Below, piece after piece: positions 57,155 to 64,000 of a stretch of 64,000 nt of DNA. This stretch comes from Gracilaria domingensis (lineage: Eukaryota; Rhodophyta; Florideophyceae; Gracilariales; Gracilariaceae). Within the stretch, counting starts at the first letter, position 1, and the number at the start of each line of letters is the position of its first letter. The notes under the pieces were generated by a model, which was not told where the DNA came from, ran no database searches, and was given only the letters and a program-made list of their open reading frames with translations. The position numbers and the translations under genes were made by a program. The stretch lies in NCBI GenBank assembly GCA_022539475.1, contig VCMS01000120.1, forward strand, positions 124,001-188,000. Reading direction: 5' to 3'.

Positions 57155-59076
57155 TTTTCACAAATGGTACGGCGTCACACCAAAGCTCCACCATCTCTTC
57201 ACCTTCGGAGAGCTAGGCACTATCCCCAACTACGCCCCAAAAACCAAAATGGAATCACGAGCGGCATCAGTACGTTATATGTACGCAAATTCGCTGACTC
57301 ATATCACAGTCCAAAACGTCGACACCAAACGGTACCAGCAGGTCAGGATACAAGACTTCCACCCCTACCATAAAGCATTGGACCCAACGGCTAGCTTTCA
57401 CCATTCATACGAAGCTCGCGCAAGCACCTACCCCACCATCCCCTCCGAGATCAACGTAAACACTCCACCACCCAACACACTTAAACAAGCAAGAATATAC
57501 CCCGATTCACACCACTGGCAGCAAGCCCATGACACAGAACTGGCCAATCTAGACACGCACAACAGTATCAAATGGCTCCCCCAAGGCTTTCAACCTCTCC
57601 CAGAGAGCATAATACCATTAATGATGCTCTATAGGTACAAACGATCAGCCGAAGGTCACATCACGCAACGCAAAGCAAGATGCAATCTCAGAGGCGACCT
57701 CATGAAACCCGGAATTCACTATGACCCCCGCCACACCACAACATATACGGCAGATCGCACCACACAGCGCTTGCTCATAGCACTACACGCAGCAGGAAAC
57801 TTGCCGTTAGAACATTTCGACATCAAATCAGCGTATCTGCATGAGCAATATCAATACGACAAACCGGTTTATGTCACACAGATGCCCAAATTCGACGGCA
57901 CATTCACCCATCCAGGCAAATACGGCCAGTTGCAAGGAAACCTCTATGGTTCACCACCAGCAGCATACTATTACAATCACGGGCTGAAGAAATATCTCAC
58001 CACCCTTCACTTTCAACCATCGGAGCATGACCCGTGCCTATACACCAAGATCACCGACAGCGGATTTACTCTCATCAGTACAACAATCGACGACTTCTTT
58101 GTCCTGGCATCCAACAATCAACTCATCGACACATTACACGAACAGCTGCTCCAGAAATACAAAATCAAACGTCTTGGTCCACCAGCACGGTTCCTCAACT
58201 GGACAATACGACGTACAAAGGAAGGTATACACATCTCGCAGCCCGACACAATAGAAGCACTCCTTGTACAAACGAACATGAACCAATCCAACCCGGCAGC
58301 AACACCATACAACAACATACAACCACTCGATCAACAACAGGACACACAGAAGTTAACAACAACTCAAGCGCACCACTATCGCACCATACTCGGCGAAGTG
58401 CGTTACATTACCGACAGCACCAGACCCGATCTCATGCACGCCACCAATCGCCTAGCACAATACATGAACAACCCCCAACAGCACCACTGGAAGTCACTGA
58501 AGACATTGTTGCGATATCTGCAAGGCACGCGAACGCACGGGATATTATACAAACAAAGCAAAGAGAAACAACCTCCAATACTTCAAGCCTACAGCGACGC
58601 GGACTACGCCAACGCCAAGAACCGCAAATCCGTAACAGGAAACATACACGTACTCCATCATACCCCGGTCTACTGGGCATCACAGAAACAGAACGTAGTC
58701 GCCTTGTCCACCACGGAAGCCGAATACATAGCGGCTACAAACTGCACTGGACACACAAATTGGCTTCGTCAAATTCTCCGAGCATGTCAAGCAAGACAAA
58801 ACGCAACCCACCACGCAATATATAGACAATCAATCGGCTGTCCTCATAGCAACGAACCAAGCACCGACGAAACGCAAAAGGTACATCGACATCCGACACC
58901 ACTACCTCGCTCACCACGTCGCCAACAACGAAATACAAATACATCGCATACCCACGGACATCATGCTGGCCGATATACTCACAAAACCCCTGCAAAAAGA
59001 ACGCTTCATCAAACTGCGAGACGCACTGAACATCGTCCCCTGCCCCACTTCAAAATGTACATCACCAACCGGGGAC
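57109..59076 (+). pseudogene. Copia 2 reverse transcriptase and RNase H, frameshifted
   Basis: RT blocks include DIKSAYLHEQYQYDKPVY and the catalytic TTIDDFFVL. RNase H includes YSDADYANAKNRKSVTG and VVALSTTEAEYIAA. Around 58810-58830 the reading frame breaks: the typical YIDNQSAVLIATN and DILTKPLQKERF continue in the +1 frame to about 59060. Confidence 0.88.
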
Positions 59077-59212
59077 TGTCAATCAGCCACCAACTTATGC
59101 TGATCCACATTTTTCAGGAGCCAATCAGCCTTACAGTCGCTGCCACACTAGATAAGAGCGAGATGAGCGAGCTCGCGACAGTAAAGTGGATGCAGAGCTC
59201 TCCCTTCTCACA
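59077..59212 (+). repeat. Right (3') LTR of Copia 2
   Basis: This 136-bp LTR starts TGTCAATCAGCC and ends TTCTCACA. It is followed by the target duplication CATTG. It retains the 42 bases lost from the left LTR. Confidence 0.88.
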
Positions 59213-59240
59213 CATTGTACTGAATTCACGCTTCCCTTCA
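59213..59240 (-). pseudogene. RSL1D1-like gene, short fragment between Copia 2 and a MITE
   Basis: On the minus strand these bases encode GKREFSTM, which joins directly to YDVFLVD of the fragment at 43870 when Copia 2 is removed. The bases TCA at 59238-59240 are the MITE target duplication. Confidence 0.75.
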
Positions 59241-59453
59241 GGGTGTTTCCACACCGGGACATGTACACGCAAAACTGGCACACGTGTACCATAAAAATTA
59301 AAAACAAGTCAACCTTGCCTGCAGAAAATTAAAAACAAATCTGACAGAACGAATTTTGAAGTGTCTCTTCAGTGGGGTTGCTCAAGAAGCGACCCCAAAA
59401 TTGTGGACAAGAGACAGCTGCAAATCTGTCCATGTACCGGTGTGGAAACACCC
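59241..59453. mobile_element. 213-bp MITE in the RSL1D1-like gene
   Basis: The terminal inverted repeats of about 23 bp start GGGTGTTTCCACACCGG and differ by one base. They are flanked by the 3-base duplication TCA (TGA on the gene strand) at 59238-59240 and 59454-59456. The size, GGG-start repeats and 3-base duplication recall PIF/Harbinger-type MITEs. There is no coding capacity. Confidence 0.8.
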
Positions 59454-59516
59454 TCATGCGTTCCGTATCGTTTTCTTATTTTCTCGACGCCTAGAACACG
59501 TGTTATCCTTCTCTCA
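59454..59516 (-). pseudogene. RSL1D1-like gene, middle fragment
   Basis: The minus strand encodes RRITRVLGVEKIRKRYGTHE, which leads in frame into GKREF on the other side of the MITE. This is the region just before YDxFLxD in L1-domain proteins. The similarity ends at 59517, where another transposon-like end motif begins. Confidence 0.65.
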
Positions 59517-60459
59517 GGCTTAATTCTGGACAGTTATGGACACTGCAAAAATCCAGTTTTTCAAATAATTTAGACATGAATTTCCATGCCTGTTTCTACC
59601 GTCACCATCACTCCTTTCAATCGTCGGGCATAATTCTGTACACTGCCGAGGGTCTATGTTGGCAGCGCAAACTTTGTTTTGAACGTTAGAGACCCCTGTA
59701 GTAGAGCCTGGGCACTTTGTATATGTTCCGTCTTGCTATTATTTTGTCTACTATATTTGCATCCCGTAACGTTAATAAGCTATAAAAAGAACAGTAATGA
59801 AAATAAATAAATACCTTGGGTAATAAAAATGGTTCAATAAAACTTTTTTTTTCAGCTACTTTATGAGCTTCTTAAATTTTCATTAACGAGAACACGTGTT
59901 TCTTCAAAGTGCTAAGAGACTTTTTCGTGCAACTTTTGACTGTATTTTCTGCAAATTGTTGCCTGTGTGCTACTTGTACAAAAGATAGCCATCAAATAAG
60001 GGTCGATTTACACAAGAAAAAGTAGAAAATTATTTTAAAACACCGTACTTTTCATTGTAACAAAGATATTTAATATTTTTGCCATGCTATAAGCCAAGTC
60101 GAGAGCTAAATCATGTCGAAACGGAGCGATTTCACAACGAAGTCGTGAAAATTAGCTTCGCCCGGCTTCGCCTAGCGCTAAACATGCGCAGACCAAACTA
60201 ATGTATGGCAATTAAATTTATGACAAAAAGTCCGTGTACAAAATTAAGCCATGTGCAGAATTAGGCCGACGAGGAGGATACTCCTCCGTTTCCATGTTGT
60301 GCTAAATAGTCTTTTACAAGGCTTTGTGGATCTTTTACAATCAGACACACTTCTGTTTGTCCTTCTTTCCACAAAGAATGTTTAAGAGCACTTCAGACGC
60401 ACAAACGATTAGTGGCTCCAAAAAAACAAAAGCAGAGTTATAAAAATGAATAAACGTAC
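59517..60459. other. AT-rich stretch with repeated transposon-end-like motifs
   Basis: No gene is seen. A motif like CAGTGTACAGAATTATGCC occurs on the minus strand at 59645-59627 and, in variant form, at 59545-59517. On the plus strand it occurs at about 60233-60270 (GTGCAGAATTAGGCC). The stretch fills the place of the L1-domain gene's first intron and probably contains degraded small DNA transposons. Confidence 0.5.
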
Positions 60460-60725
60460 ATTGGCACAGGTCGTAACTTGGGTTTGAAAGGTGGGAACGT
60501 AAATGTAAGAACCAGATGAAGGAAGCCATCTGGTTGAACCAGCTGCTCCACATGCTCTTCCGCTTCTATTAGCTTTTCGTTGGGCTTCGTTTCAAACGTA
60601 ATGGCGTTGGCGACGAAAGCGGATACGGCTGACTTGAGCGTCGCAACATCTATTCGATAGGCATCGGTATGCTGAGGGCGCGCTTTGACAGCGTCAGAAC
60701 GATTGCGTTGGCGCTTACGACCCAT
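60460..60725 (-). pseudogene. RSL1D1-like gene, first exon
   Basis: It starts at the ATG at 60725 (MGRKRQRNRSDAVK, a basic nucleolar-type N-terminus). It continues IDVATLKSAVSAFV, NEKLIEAEEHVEQL and FKPKLRPVP, as L1-domain proteins do before the PHP region. It ends at a splice donor, GTACGT, at 60459. The remaining exons are broken by a MITE and Copia 2, so a full product is unlikely. Confidence 0.75.
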
Positions 60726-61351
60726 CTGAACAGTGGCAATAGAAATAGGTTGATGTTGCTCACGAAAGAGATGGTGGACAAGTGCTTGCGTAGAGGCGTT
60801 GGTGGCAGCGTAACACGATTTAAATAAATTTTTAGGCCCCGTACAAAAGTTTTGTGGTGCTCTCGTCGCCAGTTATCAACGTGACCCCACGTCCTACACG
60901 CTCAATACTATTGAGCGTGGAAGGCAAATTGAGGAGTGAATATTGAATTGAACACCAATTCGTTGCTTACGCCCGAATCTTAGGAAGCCATCAATGCACG
61001 GTCCTTTCAAGTACCCGCGGCCTGGCATGCTTGCGTTCCAAATTAACGCTCCACGCCATTAGCGGCAGGCCATTAGACCAGCTGCATTAGAGTATATTTG
61101 AAGACCTAGACGCCCGAGATTACTGCTTCCAAGCGCCGTTGGCATGACACTGGCGCAGTGCGCCAGGCGCACTAATCCGCAGCTAACTTTTCTGCCCATG
61201 ATCTGGGTTTGTTTCAGAGTTCTCACATCTGGTTCTACCACCTTGATCGCGGACAGAAAAGAACCCAATCCGAGTCAACTTCACCTCACTATAGTGCCTT
61301 CCAAATTTACACAGTGTTACCGCCACAAGGACATGAACATATAAATCAAAC
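60726..61351. other. Spacer between the L1-domain gene start and the hAT transposase
   Basis: This spacer should hold the L1-domain gene promoter and the 5' part of the hAT element. A perfect palindrome, CACGCTCAATA-C-TATTGAGCGTG, lies at 60897-60919. No hAT terminal repeat was recognised. Confidence 0.5.
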
Positions 61352-63898
61352 ATGCCAACTCAAAGCGTAAGCGAAGGTTTACAATCGCAATCAACGACAT
61401 CAAGAAGAGTTGACCGAAAGCGAAGCTGGTGGCTAACTGAATGCTTTTCACTTCAGCAAGAAACCAATACTTTGCAGCCATCTGAGACTCTGTACACGAC
61501 CTGCAATAAGTGCGGTTGGCAAACAAAATCTGCGACAATGAACGCCACGCTGCTGGAAAAAAACCTCCTGCAGTGCACATTTACCTCCCCCGCCACACTG
61601 GCAAGGTTATTGAAGTCTACTACACTGCTGCGCGAGTATCAAAGACTCGGATCCTCATCGGAAGGTTTCGGAGTGCCTCTAACGCCGTCAAAAAGGCGTC
61701 GTGATTCGGACCCAGACGTTCCTTCTCAACCACAAGCGCTCGTAACACAACTATCCAGATCCAAAACCCAGGTTGCGGCTATTGGCGAAGACGAAAGTGC
61801 CTTCGCGCGAAAAATTTCTAGACTGAATGATCTATTAACCCGCTTCGTGGTGAACTATATGTTGCCGTTCAGCGTCTTAAGCCGAAAAGAAGATGAGAAT
61901 GAGCTTATTGAAAAAGTAGGGCTCCTCGATGAAGGCCTTGTATAACACGTGCCGAATATTGCTCGAATGGCCGGAAAAAACATTCAGGGCTACTACGATA
62001 CGCAGCTTAGCCTTGTGAAATCCGCAATTAATTCCTCTTTACGCCAGACATACGGGACGCTCATATTTGATGGCTGGACCGACGCTAGTTCTGAGAATGT
62101 TGTGAATGTGCTCCTGACAATTACTGGCGTTCACCGATCTCGGACAACATACTTTCTGCGGTCCATCTATACAGGATCAACAAGCTGTGACTCGCAATTG
62201 TACGCAAATGTGGTGGATACGGCATTTGAGCAGTTCGGTAATATAACACGAATAACTGGCGTTGTCAGTGACAATACAAGTTCGTGCGTGAATGCTGAAG
62301 AGGAACTAGCACGGAGACACAACCATATCATCGCTAGTCAAGACCAAACCCATGTGGCTAACTTGTTGATGCAGGACGTGGGTGCGTTGCCCTGGGTCAG
62401 CGATATACTAAACACAGTCACAGAAGTCGTTAACGATCTGCGGAAGCACTCAAAGTTATACTTTCGTTTTAAACAACTCAAAAACGGGTACAATATCAAT
62501 CTCCGCAACACCGGGTATCTGACCTGCAGCAGGGAGCACGATGAATACAGCAGAGTACGTCCTCTTCGAAATGCAGTGCTCCGGATGAAAATGGCTTCAA
62601 CGCGCTTCGCAAGTTCCGAGGGAATGTTACATTCCTTTCTACGTGGTAATCTTATATATCAGGAACTAGTTGATTGTCCCGACTTTCACAAACAATTGTA
62701 CGGCAACAGAAATGTATCACGCCGCGACATTTTTGAGGCAACAGTCCAAGACAGTTCGGTCTTTGACAAATGCCTTGATATCTACCATGTCTTACGGGTC
62801 ATGCGCCAGTATCTCCGTATATTTGATGATGACAGCTCCGTGATCTCTGAAGTATATCCTGCTACGAAACAATTGGAAGTTCAACTTCAAGCTCTGCCTC
62901 TAACCCCGTATTTTACGGCACAGCGGAAACAGGAAGTGATGAGCACATTTCGCGCAAGACTACACGACGTCTCACGCAAAATACCGCTACTGACTTCGTT
63001 ACATTTCGTGGCGTACTTTCTAGATATTCGAAGTGTGAACACGGAGATTACAGACTATACCTCTCAGATTCTCAAGCAAATACGGGCCTAAATCTCATCC
63101 ACAGTGTTTCCTTGCACACAGAAACTCCCTAGCGCAGGTGGAGTGGATGGTGCAGTTCAGCGTCTCTTCGAGCAGTTTTCAGTTACGCGACTGTCTTCGA
63201 AAGCGCGCGCAGATAATCCTACTCAACGACATGAGCTTCTGGTGTTTCAAAACATGCCAGTGGTGTACTGGTTGCAGTTTAAGGACAGCATATGGTTGCG
63301 AGATTTTGCGCTGCGCGTGTTGCCTGTGAGCCCCTCTTTGTCAAGTGTGGAGAGAAGCTTCAGTTTGCAGGGAAGGATCAGAACACCGTCGCGGAATGGA
63401 CTGCATCCTTTTAAGGTAGAACGAATGATCTTCTCCGCGTTTAATCGTGCGTTGACCTCTCGAAAACGACCGAAAGGGAAAAGAGCTTTGAGGGCGACCT
63501 CTGATACACACACAGAACCCCAGGTGTCTAGAGCGGCTGCTGTTACGCCCACAGAGCCCGAAGTGCAGAACGCAAGTATAGAACATCCCAATGACGTAGG
63601 CCCAGATCTTCCCGCAGTAATACCAAGAACCAGACATGATTTTGTGTCCTACTTTGATGAGGACGTAATAGTAGAGACAGGTGTTGACGACACAAATGAT
63701 GAAGAGGCCATCATCGAGGTCATCATGGAAGCTGAGTCTTCTGACATCGACAGTGAAGAGGTTAGAAGTGGACAGCTGCCAGATTCGGGTATCATGCGCC
63801 CTCTGTTTTGTAGAGCAGACCCTCCTCAGGGATACCGTTTCAGTAGTGGCAATCATAACTTACGGAGACGCCCATCGAAGGGGAACTCGAGGTTATGA
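61352..63898 (+). pseudogene. hAT-type transposase with two in-frame TAA codons
   Basis: One frame stays open from the ATG at 61352 to 63898 except for TAA at 61943-61945 and 63089-63091. The N-terminal part has a BED-like Cys pattern (CNKCGWQTK). The middle part matches hAT/DUF659 transposases: LIFDGWTDASSENVVNVLLT, and GVVSDNTSSCVNAEEEL with a catalytic Asp. The C-terminal part has the hAT dimerisation block (LRVLPVSPSLSSVERSFSLQGRI, RNGLHPFKVERMI) and an acidic tail. The usual CxxH before the NL motif reads DQTH. It is either a young pseudogene or has short introns at the stops; the ends of the element are not in view. Confidence 0.8.
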
Positions 63899-64000
63899 GT
63901 AGCACGATGACGTGGATCCGGACCCGGAATGTGTACATGTGTACCACTATTTGGTTGTTTGGATGGAGTGAATCTTTTCATAATTTTTAGAAATACCCTG

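Larger units (their letters stand above)
43871..59212 (+). mobile_element. Copia-type LTR retrotransposon 2, broken, with Gypsy nested inside
   Basis: The ends are LTRs of 94 bp (left) and 136 bp (right), flanked by the exact target duplication CATTG (43866-43870 and 59213-59217). It inserted in a coding exon of the L1-domain gene. It is interrupted by the Gypsy element at 45015-55761. Its pol carries an in-frame TGA at 56107, a palindromic 53-base insertion at 57061-57113, a frame break near 58820, and a 13-C run that puts gag and protease out of frame. It is clearly dead and older than the Gypsy element. Confidence 0.92.

Noticed and set aside
63996-64000. CCCTG at the last bases of the window as the right hAT end, pairing with CAGGGTGTTTCC at 59239
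   Set aside because: The left copy belongs to a self-contained 213-bp MITE with its own matching end and TGA duplications, and an exon of the L1-domain gene lies between the two sites.

Overview
The window is nuclear DNA of a photosynthetic eukaryote. Genes are eukaryotic in kind (P5A ATPase, RNA polymerase III subunit, U2AF small subunit, RanGAP, RNF10-like RING protein). They are mostly intronless or have one or two short GT-AG introns and lie a few hundred bases apart on both strands. A twin-arginine, thylakoid-lumen-type precursor and a phytochelatin synthase point to a plastid-bearing organism. Compact intron-poor gene islands alternating with LTR-retrotransposon blocks resemble a florideophyte red alga, but that is inference; no rRNA or organelle marker is present.

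Bases 1-35,300 are a gene island. In order it holds: a P5A ATPase (-), RPC6 (+) followed by a decayed copy of part of the ATPase, a DHRS12-like SDR (+), a three-exon MYCBP homologue (+) whose first coding exon is only the ATG, a helical-repeat protein (-), a short disordered protein (-), a very GC-rich divergent spacer, an ApbE/flavin-reductase fusion (+), a GT47-like glycosyltransferase (-), a DEP/disulfide-reductase fusion (+), an SLC4-type transporter (+), U2AF35 (-) whose RD-rich tail lies in another frame, an RNF10-like protein (+), a BAG-like protein (-), tRNA-Leu(AAG) (-), an ARM-repeat protein (+), RanGAP (-), a thylakoid-lumen protein (+), and phytochelatin synthase (-) with its second exon recovered here.

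Bases 35,600-64,000 are a transposon block with a few gene remnants. Copia element 1 (35662-41671, minus) sits in the loop of a 19-bp inverted repeat. Two small overlapping reading frames follow (42089-42644). Next is a gene for a ribosomal-L1-domain nucleolar protein (RSL1D1-like, minus). It is broken by a 213-bp MITE with TGA target duplications and by Copia element 2 (43871-59212, target duplication CATTG). Copia 2 is itself broken by a nearly pristine Gypsy element (45015-55761, target duplication CCTAC, LTRs differing at one site seen by eye). A hAT-like transposase frame with two in-frame TAA codons fills the end of the window.

The most unusual object is the young Gypsy element. Besides gag and pol it carries an intact 617-codon ORF on the opposite strand between pol and the 3' LTR, with no domain I recognise. 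It also carries two exact internal copies of its polypurine tract, both inside pol. Other notable points are a 46-bp perfect palindrome that breaks the Copia 2 pol, and a gag/pol junction in Gypsy that fits -1 frameshifting.
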